64,000 bases of DNA from Taklimakanibacter albus (GTDB taxonomy: Bacteria; Pseudomonadota; Alphaproteobacteria; Rhizobiales; Aestuariivirgaceae): assembly GCF_016595235.1 (NCBI RefSeq), contig NZ_JAENHL010000007.1:843834-907833 (forward strand), written 5' to 3'. The notes beneath the pieces were generated by a model. That model worked only from the letters and a program-made list of their open reading frames with translations, was not told the origin of the DNA and did not search any database. Below, in pieces: positions 1 to 10,231 of this stretch. How positions within the stretch are numbered: position 1 is the first letter of the stretch; the number at the start of each line of letters is the position of its first letter. The position numbers and the translations under genes are program-made.

Positions 1-1552
1 TGATCTCGTCAATCACAAGACTTATGTGCTGGCGGGCGACGGCTGCCTGATGGAAGGCATCTCGCAGGAAGCCATCACGCTGGCCGGCCACCTCAAGCTC
101 AATCACCTGATCGTGCTGTGGGACGACAACGGCATCTCGATCGACGGCAAGGTGACGATGTCGGATTCGACCGACCAGCTTGCCCGCTTCGCCGCCTCGG
201 GCTGGAACACCACGCTCATCGACGGGCATGATGCGCAAGCCATCGCCACCGCCCTCGAAGCCGCCCAGTCGAGCGACAAGCCGTCGCTCATCGCCTGCAA
301 GACGATCATCGGCTTCGGTGCTCCCAATAAGCAGGGCACCGCCGCGACCCACGGCTCGCCGCTCGGCGCCGATGAAGTGGCCGCCGCCCGCAAGACGCTG
401 GGCTGGGACTATCCGCCCTTCGAGGTTCCGGCCGACATCCTCGCCTTCTGGCGCGCCGCCGGCAAACGTGGCCGCGCCGAGCGCGAGGCTTGGGAGAAGC
501 GTCTCGCCGCCAACTCGGCCAAGAGCGAATTCAAGCGCGCGATCTCGGGCGCCCTGCCCGCCAATTTCGACACCGTCATCGCCGACTACAAGAAGAAGCT
601 TGCCAAGGAACCGCCGGCGCTCGCCACCCGCAACTCTTCGCAGAACGCGCTCGACGTCATCAATGTCGCGGTGCCCGAGACGATCGGCGGCTCGGCCGAC
701 CTCACCGGCTCAAACAACACCAAGTCCAAGGATTTGAAACCGCTCAACGCCGCCGACTATGGCGGGCGTTATGTCTATTACGGCATCCGCGAGCATGGCA
801 TGGCGGCGGCCATGAACGGCATGGCGCTGCATGGCGGCGTCATTCCCTATGGCGGCACCTTCCTGGTCTTCACCGATTATTGCCGGCCCTCGATCCGCCT
901 CTCCGCGCTGATGGGCATTCGCGTGATCTATGTGATGACGCATGACTCGATCGGCCTCGGCGAGGACGGTCCGACCCATCAGCCGGTCGAGCATCTGGCC
1001 GCCTTGCGCGTCATGCCCAATCTCCATGTCTTCCGCCCCTGCGATGCGGTCGAGACGGCGGAATGCTGGCAGCTGGCGCTCGAATCCGAGAAGACGCCGA
1101 GCGTTTTGGCGCTGACCCGCCAGAAGCTCAGGCCCGCGCGCCTCACTTACTCGGCGAAGAATCTCTGCGCGCAAGGCGCTTACGAGATCGCGCCGAGCGC
1201 CAAGAAGTCGAAAGCCGTCATCTTCGCCTCGGGCTCCGAGGTCGAGATCGCTCTCGACGCCAAGGCGCTCCTCGACAAGGCCGGCATCCCGGCCCGCGTC
1301 GTCTCGGTGCCCTCGATGGATCTCTTCGAGAAGCAGAGCAAGGCTTACAAGGACAAGGTGTTGGGCACGGAGAAGATCCGCGTCGGCATCGAAGCCGCGG
1401 TGCGCAACAACTGGGACCGCTTCATCGGCCTCGACGGTATCTTCGTCGGCATGTCGAGCTTCGGCGCTTCAGGCCCGATCGAGAAGCTCTATCCGCATTT
1501 TGGCATCACCGCCAAACATGTGTTGCAGGCGGTCAAGAAGAAGACACGTTGA
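1..1552 (+). CDS. tkt: Transketolase, 5' truncated by window edge
   Basis: Thiamine-diphosphate enzyme of the pentose phosphate and Calvin pathways that moves two-carbon ketol units between sugar phosphates. The reading frame is open from base 2 with no start, so about 145 N-terminal residues lie outside. Visible are the TPP motif (GDGCLMEG followed by the LNHLIVLWDDN segment), the pyrimidine-binding domain (VPETIGGSADLTGSN, then GGRYVYYGIREHGMAAAMNG) and the C-terminal domain. The stop is at 1550-1552. pgk follows 41 bases later in the same direction. In many related genomes gap sits between tkt and pgk; it is absent here. Confidence 0.96.
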   Translation, partial: DLVNHKTYVLAGDGCLMEGISQEAITLAGHLKLNHLIVLWDDNGISIDGKVTMSDSTDQLARFAASGWNTTLIDGHDAQAIATALEAAQSSDKPSLIACKTIIGFGAPNKQGTAATHGSPLGADEVAAARKTLGWDYPPFEVPADILAFWRAAGKRGRAEREAWEKRLAANSAKSEFKRAISGALPANFDTVIADYKKKLAKEPPALATRNSSQNALDVINVAVPETIGGSADLTGSNNTKSKDLKPLNAADYGGRYVYYGIREHGMAAAMNGMALHGGVIPYGGTFLVFTDYCRPSIRLSALMGIRVIYVMTHDSIGLGEDGPTHQPVEHLAALRVMPNLHVFRPCDAVETAECWQLALESEKTPSVLALTRQKLRPARLTYSAKNLCAQGAYEIAPSAKKSKAVIFASGSEVEIALDAKALLDKAGIPARVVSVPSMDLFEKQSKAYKDKVLGTEKIRVGIEAAVRNNWDRFIGLDGIFVGMSSFGASGPIEKLYPHFGITAKHVLQAVKKKTR

Positions 1553-1593
1553 TCCGCAACCGTCTGAGCTAAATACCAGGGAGCCTTGTGTTG

Positions 1594-2793
1594 ATGCCTG
1601 CCTTCAAGACCCTCGATCAGCTCGACGCCCGGAATAAGCGTGTTGTCGTCCGCGTCGATCTCAACGTGCCGATCGAGAATGGCGAAGTGCGTGATGCGAC
1701 CCGCATCGAGCGCATCGAGCCGACCATCAAGGAGCTCCTGGACAAGGGGGCTGCGGTCATCCTGCTCGCCCATTTCGACCGGCCGAAGGGCAAGGTCGTG
1801 CCGGAAATGTCCTTGCGGCCGATTGCACCGGCGCTCGAAAAGGTGCTTGGCCGCCCTGTCACTTTCGTCTTCTCCGATTGGCATGACGGCAAGGCGATCG
1901 ATGCCGCGAAGAACGCCAAGCCCGGCCAGTGCCTTCTCATGGAGAATACCCGCTATCATGCGGGCGAAGAGAAGAACGATGAAGCGCTCGCCAGGATCTT
2001 CGCGAGCCTCGGCGATGCTTATGTGAACGACGCCTTCTCGGCCGCGCATCGCGCCCATGCCTCGACCGAAGGCATCGCCCATCTGATTCCGGCCTTTGCC
2101 GGGCGCGCCATGGAGGCCGAGCTCAAGGCGCTCGAAGCCGCGCTCGAAAAGCCGAAACGGCCGCTCATTGCCGTCGTCGGCGGCGCCAAGGTGTCGACCA
2201 AGCTCGAGCTTCTCGGCAATCTCTCCGGTGTCGCCAATGTGATCGTGATCGGCGGCGGCATGGCCAATACCTTCCTTGCCGCTCAGGGTCACCCGGTCGG
2301 TAAGTCGCTCTGCGAGCATGATCTGGCCCAGACTGCACGGGACATTCTCGCCACGGCGAAATCGAAATCCTGCGAGATCCTGCTCCCCGTTGATGCCGTC
2401 GTCGCCAAGGAATTCAAGGCCGGCGCTCAATCCCACGTCGTCGATATCACCGCCGTCGCCTCCGATGAGATGATCCTCGATGCCGGCCCCAGGAGTGTTG
2501 CCGCCATCAAGGCCGCCTTCGACAAGGCCGGCACGCTCGTCTGGAACGGTCCGCTCGGCGCCTTCGAAATTGCGCCTTTCGACAAGGCCACCAATGCGGC
2601 CGCACGTCATGCGGCCGATCTCACGAAAGCTGGCAAGCTCGTCTCGATTGCCGGCGGCGGCGACACCGTCGCCGCCCTCAACCAGGCGAAAGCGGCTGAC
2701 GATTTCACCTATATTTCAACGGCAGGGGGCGCCTTCCTCGAATGGCTGGAAGGCAAGCCGCTGCCAGGCGTGAAAGCTTTGAGAGGAGCGTAA
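1594..2793 (+). CDS. pgk: Phosphoglycerate kinase
   Basis: Cytoplasmic glycolytic and gluconeogenic enzyme that transfers phosphate between 1,3-bisphosphoglycerate and ADP. The 399-residue length is normal. Family hallmarks are [10 protein letters not shown] near the N-terminus, the [10 protein letters not shown] segment, the hinge region [14 protein letters not shown] and the nucleotide-binding [12 protein letters not shown] near the C-terminus. ATG 1594 is preferred, with AGGGAG at 1578-1583; in-frame GTG 1588 and TTG 1591 are alternatives. The fba start codon lies 3 bases after the stop, so the two are surely cotranscribed. Confidence 0.97.
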   Translation: MPAFKTLDQLDARNKRVVVRVDLNVPIENGEVRDATRIERIEPTIKELLDKGAAVILLAHFDRPKGKVVPEMSLRPIAPALEKVLGRPVTFVFSDWHDGKAIDAAKNAKPGQCLLMENTRYHAGEEKNDEALARIFASLGDAYVNDAFSAAHRAHASTEGIAHLIPAFAGRAMEAELKALEAALEKPKRPLIAVVGGAKVSTKLELLGNLSGVANVIVIGGGMANTFLAAQGHPVGKSLCEHDLAQTARDILATAKSKSCEILLPVDAVVAKEFKAGAQSHVVDITAVASDEMILDAGPRSVAAIKAAFDKAGTLVWNGPLGAFEIAPFDKATNAAARHAADLTKAGKLVSIAGGGDTVAALNQAKAADDFTYISTAGGAFLEWLEGKPLPGVKALRGA

Positions 2794-2795
2794 GC

Positions 2796-3815
2796 ATGAC
2801 CGAGAAACTCGCAAAAGTCGCCGAAGCGATGGTGACGCCCGGCAAGGGCATCCTGGCCGCCGATGAAAGCACCGGATCGATCAAGAAGCGCCTCGATTCG
2901 ATCAATACTCCGTCCACGGAGGAAACCCGCCGCGACTATCGCGAGATGCTGTTCTCCGCCAAGGAAGGCATGTCGAAGTATATTTCGGGCGTCATCCTGT
3001 TCGACGAGACGATCCGCCAGAAGGGCAAGAACGGCACGCCGCTGGTCGACCTCATCAAGTCGACGGGCGCCATTCCGGGCATCAAGCTCGATGTCGGCGC
3101 CAAGCCCTTGGCGCTGTCGCCCAAGGAGACGGTGACCGAAGGTCTCGATGGCCTGCGCGAGCGCATCAAGGATTACGTTGGCCTGGGCGCTCAGTTCGCC
3201 AAATGGCGCGCCGTGATCGATATCGGCCAGGGCCTCCCCACTCATAACTCGATCCACGCCAATGCCCATGCTCTGGCCCGCTATGCGGCCCTCTGCCAGG
3301 AAGGCGGCCTCGTGCCGATCGTCGAGCCGGAAGTGCTGATGGAAGGCAATCACGACATCGACACCTGCATGAAGGTGAGCGAATGGGCGCTGAACGAGCT
3401 CTATCGCGAGCTCTATTATGCCGGCGTCGTGCTCGAGGGCACCATCCTCAAGCCGAACATGGTCGTCTCCGGCAAGGACTGCGCCAAGCAGGCCTCGCGT
3501 GAGGAAGTAGCCGAGAAAACAGTGACGGTGCTGAAGCGCTGCGTGCCGTCGGCCGTGCCGGGCATCGCCTTCCTGTCGGGCGGCCAGTCGGATGAGGATG
3601 CGACCGCGCATCTCCATTACATGAACGCCATCGGCAACCTGCCCTGGAAGCTCACCTTCTCCTATGGCCGCGCTTTGCAGGCCGCCGCGCTCAAGACCTG
3701 GAAGGGCAAGGCGGAGAATGTCGCCGCCGCGCAGAGCGCTTTCAACCACCGCGCCGAGATGAATTCGCTCGCCGCGTCCGGCAAGTGGTCGCAGAAACTC
3801 GAAAAGGCAGCCTGA
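2796..3815 (+). CDS. fba: Fructose-bisphosphate aldolase, class I
   Basis: Schiff-base aldolase that splits fructose 1,6-bisphosphate into two triose phosphates. The 339-residue protein is of the metazoan/plant-like class I type: GILAADESTGSI near the N-terminus, LDVGAKPL, and the active-site lysine in GTILKPNMV. No metal-binding class II motifs are present. The start ATG 2796 has GAGAGGAG 8 bases upstream, inside the end of pgk. It is the last gene of the tkt-pgk-fba unit. Confidence 0.96.
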   Translation: MTEKLAKVAEAMVTPGKGILAADESTGSIKKRLDSINTPSTEETRRDYREMLFSAKEGMSKYISGVILFDETIRQKGKNGTPLVDLIKSTGAIPGIKLDVGAKPLALSPKETVTEGLDGLRERIKDYVGLGAQFAKWRAVIDIGQGLPTHNSIHANAHALARYAALCQEGGLVPIVEPEVLMEGNHDIDTCMKVSEWALNELYRELYYAGVVLEGTILKPNMVVSGKDCAKQASREEVAEKTVTVLKRCVPSAVPGIAFLSGGQSDEDATAHLHYMNAIGNLPWKLTFSYGRALQAAALKTWKGKAENVAAAQSAFNHRAEMNSLAASGKWSQKLEKAA

Positions 3816-3889
3816 ATTTAACGCTGCTGACTGTTGCCTGTCTTCGGGGCCGGTATAGTGCGGTGATAACTCTCTAGGGAGATCACCAC

Positions 3890-4405
3890 ATGACCGGCCC
3901 CATCGATTTTTCGGCCTTCGTCGCCCACTGGCGCGACATCGAGGGCAAGGACGACAACCACTATAATGGCTCCGACGAGCTCCAGGCGATCAGCGCCTCC
4001 TATGGCGAGAAACACGGCCTGATGCGTCTCGGCATCCATCACGAGCGGCTTCAGCCTGGCCGGCGTGTCTCCTGGCCGCATGCGGAAGCCGATGAGGAAG
4101 AGTTCGTCTTCGTTCTCGAAGGTGAACCTGATCTGTGGGCCGACGGCCATCTCAAGCGGCTGCAGCCCGGCGACGGCGTGTCCTTTCCCGCCGGTACCGG
4201 CCTTGCCCACACCTTCATCAACAACACCGATCAGGAAGTACGGCTGCTGGTGGCGGGTGAAGCGACACGCATCCGCAGCCGCATCCATTATCCGATGCAC
4301 CCCAAGCGCAACGAAGAGATCGGCGACCGTCACTGGAAGATCGATCCACCGCGGCCGCTAGGCCCGCATGACGGCCTGCCCGACCGGCAGCGCATAAAAT
4401 CCTGA
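3890..4405 (+). CDS. Cupin-domain protein
   Basis: A single-domain cupin of 171 residues. The two beta-barrel motifs are visible: HHERLQPGRRVSWPHAEADEEEFVFVLEG (residues ~48-76) and the second motif ending FPAGTGLAHTFINNT (~102-116). These place metal-binding His and Glu residues as expected. Substrate and reaction cannot be read from the sequence. AGGGAG lies about 10 bases before the ATG. It stands alone, 74 bases after fba, and converges on the small DUF465 gene. Confidence 0.85.
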   Translation: MTGPIDFSAFVAHWRDIEGKDDNHYNGSDELQAISASYGEKHGLMRLGIHHERLQPGRRVSWPHAEADEEEFVFVLEGEPDLWADGHLKRLQPGDGVSFPAGTGLAHTFINNTDQEVRLLVAGEATRIRSRIHYPMHPKRNEEIGDRHWKIDPPRPLGPHDGLPDRQRIKS

Positions 4406-4474
4406 AGAACACGCCGCCAGCATCGCCTGGCGTCTATGTCAGTTTGAAAGCTGGAAAAACTTTGGGAGGTCTCC

Positions 4475-4508
4475 GTCACTTCAGAACCGTCAAGCGGCCT
4501 GAAGTGAC
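4475..4508. terminator. Inverted repeat between convergent genes
   Basis: GTCACTTCAG (4475-4484) and CTGAAGTGAC (4499-4508) form a perfect 10-bp stem. An inner CCG/CGG pairing shortens the loop. It lies in the 135-base gap between the convergent cupin and DUF465 genes, so a shared terminator is the simplest reading. T-runs on either side are short, so termination strength is uncertain. Confidence 0.5.
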
Positions 4509-4540
4509 GAGATTTTCTTGGCTTTGATCTTGTAAGCTGC

Positions 4541-4717
4541 CTAGTGCCTCATCTGGACGGCGAGCTTGGAAATTTCGTCTTTGATTCGGAGTTTCTTGCG
4601 CTTCAGCTCGGCAATTTCGGCATCTGTCGAAGCGGGGTGGGACATCACGTCCTCGAGCTCCGCTTCCAGAGCCCTATGTTTTGCCGCCAGTTCACCGAGA
4701 TGCGCCTGAACGCTCAT
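4541..4717 (-). CDS. DUF465 (YdcH-like) small coiled-coil protein
   Basis: A 58-residue, helix-only protein of the DUF465/YdcH family, with the signature pattern LxxxHrxLexeLxxxxxxP, then xxxxIaeLKRKKLRIKDEISKL. The function of the family is not established. ATG at 4717 follows AGGAGG at a good distance. A second family member lies just upstream on the other strand (4835-5044); the two are divergent with about 117 bases between them, which must hold both promoters. Confidence 0.85.
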   Translation of the reverse strand: MSVQAHLGELAAKHRALEAELEDVMSHPASTDAEIAELKRKKLRIKDEISKLAVQMRH

Positions 4718-4834
4718 CAAAGCCTCCTGTGATTGACCATATGAGTGTGACACAGACTTGGGGTCTTGTCGAACCCCGTACAAGGGCATAGGGAGTGTGG
4801 AAAAAATCGGTGCGCAAACTGGGGTAGGCGCCGG

Positions 4835-5040
4835 ATGATCGACGGGACTGAAGAGAATCTTCTGCAGACAAGGCTCATGACGCTGCGCCAGCAACATCGC
4901 GACCTGGATGCCGCTATTTCGTCGCTCGAGGACTCGGGCACCGGTGACCAGCTGCAATTGCGCCGGCTCAAGAAAATGAAGCTGCAGATCAAGGACGAGA
5001 TCCAGAAGGTCGAGGACAAGCTGATCCCGGATATCATCGC

Positions 5041-5044
<4 letters not shown>
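4835..5044 (+). CDS. DUF465 (YdcH-like) small coiled-coil protein
   Basis: Second DUF465 protein, 69 residues, with the same heptad-like layout ([16 protein letters not shown], then [20 protein letters not shown]). ATG 4835 is chosen because it aligns with the family start. The stop overlaps the purE start as ATGA, so the gene is translationally coupled to purine synthesis, a frequent arrangement in the group that says little about function. Confidence 0.85.
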
Positions 5045-5531
<487 letters not shown>

Positions 5532-5532
<1 letters not shown>

Positions 5533-6626
5533 TGCGGCTTGCCCATCCTCTGCCGCCCAATTCCGTGATCGGCATTCTGGGCGGCGGCCAGCTCGGCCGC
5601 ATGCTGGCGCTCGCCGCGGCACGCCTGGGACTGCGCTGCCATATCTACGCGCCCGAAGCGGACAGCCCGGCCTTCCAGGTCGCCGCCGCTTTTACCTGTG
5701 CCGCCTATGACGACCGTGACGCGCTCGAGGCCTTTGCCGCCGCCGTCGATGTCGTGACCTATGAATTCGAGAATGTGCCGGCCGAGACCGCCTCCATTCT
5801 GGGCCGGCTGAAGCCCCTGGCGCCGGGCGCCGAGGCGCTGGCCACCAGCCAGGACCGTTTCGTCGAGAAGACCTTCCTTGCCGGCATCGGCCTCGAGACC
5901 GCGCCCTTCGCCGCCGTCGATGACGAAGCCGGGCTCGAGCGGGCGGTCGCCCGCATCGGCAGGCCTTCGATCCTGAAGACGCGCCGCTTCGGCTATGACG
6001 GCAAGGGCCAGACCACGCTCCGCGCCGAAACCGCGCTCGCTGCCGCCTGGGCCCAGATCGGCGCCCGCCCGGCCATCCTGGAGGGCTTCGTCGCTTTCGA
6101 GAAGGAAGTCTCGGTCATCGCGGCGCGCGGCTGGGACGGCGCCATCGCCGTCTATGACGTGCCGGAAAACCGGCATGCGAATCATATCCTGCACCAGTCG
6201 ATCGTGCCCGCGGCCATCGCCCCCGAAACGGCCGCGGAGGCCCGCGAAATCGCCGCCCGGATCGCCGCCGCCCTCGATTATGTGGGCGTCATCGGGGTGG
6301 AACTGTTCTTCGCCAGGGGCCAGGGCGCCGAGCGGCTGATCGTCAACGAGATCGCCCCCCGGGTCCATAATTCCGGCCACTGGACCATGGACGCCTGCAC
6401 CGTTTCGCAGTTCGAGCAGCATATCCGTGCCGTCGCCGGCTGGCCGCTCGGCAGCCCGGAGCGCCACAGCGACGTCATCATGACCAATCTCTTGGGCGAG
6501 GACGCCGAAAACTGGCAGAATCTGGCTCGGGAACCCCATTCCGGCCTCCATCTTTACGGCAAGGCGGAATGCCGCGCCGGCCGTAAAATGGGCCATATTA
6601 ACCGCTTAACCCCTCGACAGGGCTAA
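5532..6626 (+). CDS. purK: N5-carboxyaminoimidazole ribonucleotide synthase
   Basis: ATP-grasp enzyme making N5-CAIR from AIR, bicarbonate and ATP, the substrate of PurE. 364 residues. The N-terminal IGILGGGQLGRMLALAA is the PurK signature; the ATP-grasp core has KTRRFGYDGKGQ and FEKEVSVIAAR; the metal site ends in NEIAPRVHNSGHWTMD. The start overlaps the purE stop (TGATG). It is the last gene of the DUF465-purE-purK unit. Confidence 0.97.
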
Positions 6627-6743
6627 AACCCTGTGCTATTTCGCCCGCCAGCTTGAAGGGGGCAGCCCTTTCGGACGGCACGGGTTATTCCGGGTCGCTT
6701 TTCTGGACACAACCGCTTTCTAAAGGAACCGAGGTCAGATCTC

Positions 6744-6977
6744 GTGCAAGTTATCGTTCGCGACAATAACGTCGACCAGGCGCTCAAGGCCCTCAAGAAG
6801 AAGATGCAGCGTGAGGGTATTTTCCGCGAGATGAAGCTCCGCGGACATTACGAAAAGCCTTCCGAGAAGAAGGCCCGCGAAAAGGCGGAAGCCGTCCGCC
6901 GCGCCCGTAAGCTGGCCCGCAAGCGCCTGCAGCGCGAAGGCCTGCTCCCGGCGCCCAAGAAGATCGTCAAGCCGTAA
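6744..6977 (+). CDS. rpsU: 30S ribosomal protein bS21
   Basis: Small subunit protein bS21, 77 residues, very basic, with [20 protein letters not shown] at the N-terminus and the Lys/Arg-rich tail. The start codon is GTG at 6744 with a weak GAGG upstream. The 117 bases between purK and rpsU hold a short inverted repeat (CAGGG/CCCTG, 6617-6632) that may end the pur transcript. Confidence 0.96.
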   Translation: MQVIVRDNNVDQALKALKKKMQREGIFREMKLRGHYEKPSEKKAREKAEAVRRARKLARKRLQREGLLPAPKKIVKP

Positions 6978-7004
6978 TCACGCCGTCAAGGCAGTGAAGA
7001 ACGA

Positions 7005-7026
7005 GGCCGGGCATGTCCCGGCCTTT
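7005..7026 (+). terminator. Rho-independent terminator after rpsU
   Basis: Perfect 7-bp stem GGCCGGG (7005-7011) / CCCGGCC (7017-7023) with loop CATGT, followed by TTT. It lies in the short gap between rpsU and the convergent suhB gene. Confidence 0.8.
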
Positions 7027-7050
7027 AGCGTTTGTGCTTGAACCAGAGAA

Positions 7051-7854
7051 TCACTCCCCTGCGCGCGCCTTGGCGATCTCGGCCTTGATCAACGGAACGA
7101 GGTCGGCATTGCCGGCAAGAACCGTTCCCGTATCGAAAGGCGCCTTCTCGCCCTCCGCCGAGGTGACGATGCCGCCCGCCTCGCGCACCATCAAAATGCC
7201 CGCCGCGGTGTCCCAGGGCTCGAGGCCCCGGCCCTGCATGACATCGATACGGCCCGCCGCCACATAAGCGAGCTCAAGCGCCGCCGAGCCGATCTGCCGG
7301 AGCGCCGCGACCTTGGGCTGCAGCCGCGCCAGCTCGCGCTGGGACTGGTCGTGGCGATCCGCCTCACCGATCGAGGGAATGCCCCAGGCGAGCACCGCGT
7401 CGGAGAGAGTCTTGCGCGCCGCGACCCGCAGGCGACGGTTGTTGAGGAAAGCCCCTTGCCCGCGCTCGGCGGTGAACAGCTCGTCGGTGATCGGATTATA
7501 CGTCACCCCGCACAGCAGATCGCCCTTGCGCTCGAGCGCCACGGAGATGGCGAAGAACGGGATGGAATGGATGAAATTGGTGGTGCCGTCGATCGGATCG
7601 ATGATCCAGCGGTGATCGGCGTCGCGGCCCACGACCTTGCCCGATTCCTCCATCAGGAAGCTGTAGCCCGGCCGCGCTTTTTCCAGCTCGTCGCGCAGCA
7701 CCTTTTCGCAGCGTTTGTCGGCGGCGGTCACGAAATTGCCCGGCCCTTTGACCGAAACCTGAAGATTGGCGATTTCGCCGAAATCGCGCTGCACGCCGCG
7801 CGCCGCCTTGCGGACGGCAGCGATCATGACGGTGAGATTAGCCGACTGAGCCAC
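7051..7854 (-). CDS. suhB: Inositol monophosphatase family protein
   Basis: Mg2+-dependent, Li+-sensitive phosphatase family protein, 267 residues. Motifs: MEESG with the metal-binding Glu, DPIDGTTNFIHSIPFF (motif A), and WDTAAGILMVREAGG (motif B). GTG at 7854 is chosen because AGGAA stands 6 bases before it and the resulting N-terminus (AQSANLTVMIAAVRKAARG) matches the usual family start; the frame is open further upstream. Substrate could be inositol phosphate, histidinol phosphate or another sugar phosphate. Confidence 0.9.
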   Translation of the reverse strand: MAQSANLTVMIAAVRKAARGVQRDFGEIANLQVSVKGPGNFVTAADKRCEKVLRDELEKARPGYSFLMEESGKVVGRDADHRWIIDPIDGTTNFIHSIPFFAISVALERKGDLLCGVTYNPITDELFTAERGQGAFLNNRRLRVAARKTLSDAVLAWGIPSIGEADRHDQSQRELARLQPKVAALRQIGSAALELAYVAAGRIDVMQGRGLEPWDTAAGILMVREAGGIVTSAEGEKAPFDTGTVLAGNADLVPLIKAEIAKARAGE

Positions 7855-7982
7855 GGTGTGTTCCTGCCTGATGGAAGAGGTCAGTGTCCTAGCAAGTCTG
7901 CCCCGGTAAAACCAGACCATTTTCCTGTTGTCCTTCAGTCCCCGATATCCAAGACTAAGCTTCGGAAACGTCAGGAATTTCG

Positions 7983-9881
7983 ATGAGCACCTACGAGAAG
8001 ACCTATCAGCGCTGGCAGTCAGACCCCAAAGCCTTCTGGACCGAGGCGGCGCGCGACATCGACTGGATAAAGCCCTGGGACCATGTCTATGCCAAGGTCG
8101 ACGGCCTCGACCGCTGGTTCGTCGGCGCCCTATGCAACACCTGCTGGAATGCCGTCGACCGCCATGTCGCGGCCGGCCACGGCGGGCGCGCCGCCCTCAT
8201 CTATGACAGCCCGCTCACCGGCAGAAAGCAGCGCTTCACCTATGCCGAGCTTCAGGACGAGGTCGCGACGCTCGCGGCCCTGCTGCAGGATCTCGGCATC
8301 GTCACAGGCGACCGCGTTCTCCTTTACATGCCGATGATCCCTGAAGCCGTATTCGCCATGCTGGCCTGCGCCCGCATCGGCGCCGTCCATTCCGTCGTCT
8401 TCGGCGGCTTCGCCCCGGCCGAACTCGCCACGCGCATCAACGACGCCAAGCCGAAGCTCATCATGTCGGCTTCCTGCGGCATCGAGCCCGGCCGCGTCGT
8501 CGCCTATAAGCCGCTCATCGACAAGGCGATCGAACTCGCCCAGCACAAGCCGGCACATGGTCTCGTCTGGCAAAGGCCGGAGCTTGCCGCCGAGCTCACG
8601 CCAGGCCGCGATCATGACTGGGCCCAAGGCCTCGCCGCGACCCGCACAGCAGGACGCAAGGCGGAGTGCGTGCCGGTGAAGGCCACCGACCCGCTTTATG
8701 TGCTCTACACGTCAGGCACCACTGGACAGCCCAAAGGCGTGGTGCGCGACAATGGCGGGCATCTGGTGGCGCTCAAATGGACGATGCCGAATATCTACGG
8801 CATCGCGCCCGGCGAGACCTTCTGGGCGGCCTCCGATGTCGGCTGGGTCGTCGGCCATTCCTATATCGTCTATGCGCCGCTGCTCCATGGCGCCACCGCC
8901 ATCCTCTTCGAAGGCAAGCCGGTCGGCACGCCTGATGCCGGCACGTTCTGGCGCGTCATCGCCGAGCATGGCGTGAAGGCGCTGTTCACCGCGCCGACCG
9001 CCTTCCGCGCCATCAAGAAGGAGGACCCGGACGGCAATTTCATCCGCAAATACGATCTGTCGCAGTTCCGCACTCTGTTCCTCGCCGGCGAGCGCGCCGA
9101 TCCCGATACGGTGAAATGGGCCGAGGAGCGTCTCAATGTGCCGGTCATCGATCACTGGTGGCAGACCGAGACCGGCTGGCCGATCGCCGCCAACCCGATC
9201 GGCCTCGGCCGGTTGCCGGTCAAATACGGCTCACCCACCGTCGCCATGCCGGGCTATGACGTGCGCGTGCTCGATGAGGGCGGACATGAGGTGAAACGCG
9301 GCACGCTCGGCGCCATCTGCATCAAGACGCCGCTGCCGCCCGGCTGCCTGCCGACGCTGTGGGGTAACGATGCGCGTTTCCGCTCGAGCTATCTCGAGCA
9401 TTTCCCGGGCTATTACGAAACCGCCGACGCGGGCTTCATGGATGAAGACGGCTATCTCTACATCTTGGCGCGCACCGACGACATCATCAACACGGCGGGC
9501 CATCGCCTCTCCACCGGCGGCATGGAGGAAGTGCTGGCCGGCCATCCCAATGTCGCCGAATGCGCGGTCATCGGCATCGCCGATCAGCTCAAGGGCCAGG
9601 TGCCGGTGGGTTTCGTCGTGCTGAAGGCGGGCGTTGCGCGCGAAGCGAAGGAAATAGAAGCGGAATGCATCCAGCGCATCCGTGAAGAAATCGGTCCGGT
9701 CGCCAGCTTCAAGACGGTGATGATCGTCCAGCGCCTCCCCAAGACGCGCTCGGGCAAGATCCTGCGCGCCACCATGCGCAAGATCGCCGACCGCGAGGAA
9801 TGGAAGATGCCGGCGACCATCGACGATCCGGTGATCCTCGATGAGATCACCAAGGCTTTGAAGACGAAGGGACTGGGCTGA
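7983..9881 (+). CDS. prpE: Propionyl-CoA synthetase (PrpE/ACSS3-like)
   Basis: Acyl-adenylate-forming ligase that activates propionate (or acetate) to the CoA ester. 632 residues. Features: N-terminal ACAS domain, phosphate-binding YTSGTTGQPKG (~240-250), the VRDNGGHLVALKW segment that separates PrpE-type from Acs-type enzymes, DHWWQTETGWP substrate region, and the C-terminal catalytic lysine in PKTRSGKILR. The nearby cupin gene starts 5 bases after the stop. Confidence 0.92.
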   Translation: MSTYEKTYQRWQSDPKAFWTEAARDIDWIKPWDHVYAKVDGLDRWFVGALCNTCWNAVDRHVAAGHGGRAALIYDSPLTGRKQRFTYAELQDEVATLAALLQDLGIVTGDRVLLYMPMIPEAVFAMLACARIGAVHSVVFGGFAPAELATRINDAKPKLIMSASCGIEPGRVVAYKPLIDKAIELAQHKPAHGLVWQRPELAAELTPGRDHDWAQGLAATRTAGRKAECVPVKATDPLYVLYTSGTTGQPKGVVRDNGGHLVALKWTMPNIYGIAPGETFWAASDVGWVVGHSYIVYAPLLHGATAILFEGKPVGTPDAGTFWRVIAEHGVKALFTAPTAFRAIKKEDPDGNFIRKYDLSQFRTLFLAGERADPDTVKWAEERLNVPVIDHWWQTETGWPIAANPIGLGRLPVKYGSPTVAMPGYDVRVLDEGGHEVKRGTLGAICIKTPLPPGCLPTLWGNDARFRSSYLEHFPGYYETADAGFMDEDGYLYILARTDDIINTAGHRLSTGGMEEVLAGHPNVAECAVIGIADQLKGQVPVGFVVLKAGVAREAKEIEAECIQRIREEIGPVASFKTVMIVQRLPKTRSGKILRATMRKIADREEWKMPATIDDPVILDEITKALKTKGLG

Positions 9882-9886
9882 TCACC

Positions 9887-10231
9887 ATGATGGATGTCAT
9901 CGCGCGCGCGAACTGGGCGGAGCATCCCGACCGCTGGCAGGGTGAAGTCGAGCTCGGTGCTTTTGGCGGCGATCTCTGCATCATCTTCAATTTTATCGCG
10001 GGGCCAGGCGGCGGACCGCGCCTGCACAAGCATCCCTATGCCGAGACTTTCATCGTGCGCTCAGGCACCGGCCTGTTCACCCTGGGCGATCGCGAGATCA
10101 CCGCAACCGAAGGCCAGATCCTCATCGCACCGGCGCATACACCGCATAAGTTCAGCAATGTCGGCCCCGGCCCGCTCGAGACCATCGATATTCACTCAAG
10201 CGGCAAGTTCATTACCGAGTGGCTGGAGTGA
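9887..10231 (+). CDS. Cupin-domain protein
   Basis: Small one-domain cupin, 114 residues. It shows GGGPRLHKHPYAETFIVRSG (metal-binding H-x-H-x-E pattern) and a second motif LIAPAHTPHKFSNVG. It probably shares a transcript with prpE, being 5 bases downstream, but no functional link is evident. A second in-frame ATG directly follows the first. Its 3' end overlaps the convergent metzincin gene by 20 bases. Confidence 0.82.
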   Translation: MMDVIARANWAEHPDRWQGEVELGAFGGDLCIIFNFIAGPGGGPRLHKHPYAETFIVRSGTGLFTLGDREITATEGQILIAPAHTPHKFSNVGPGPLETIDIHSSGKFITEWLE

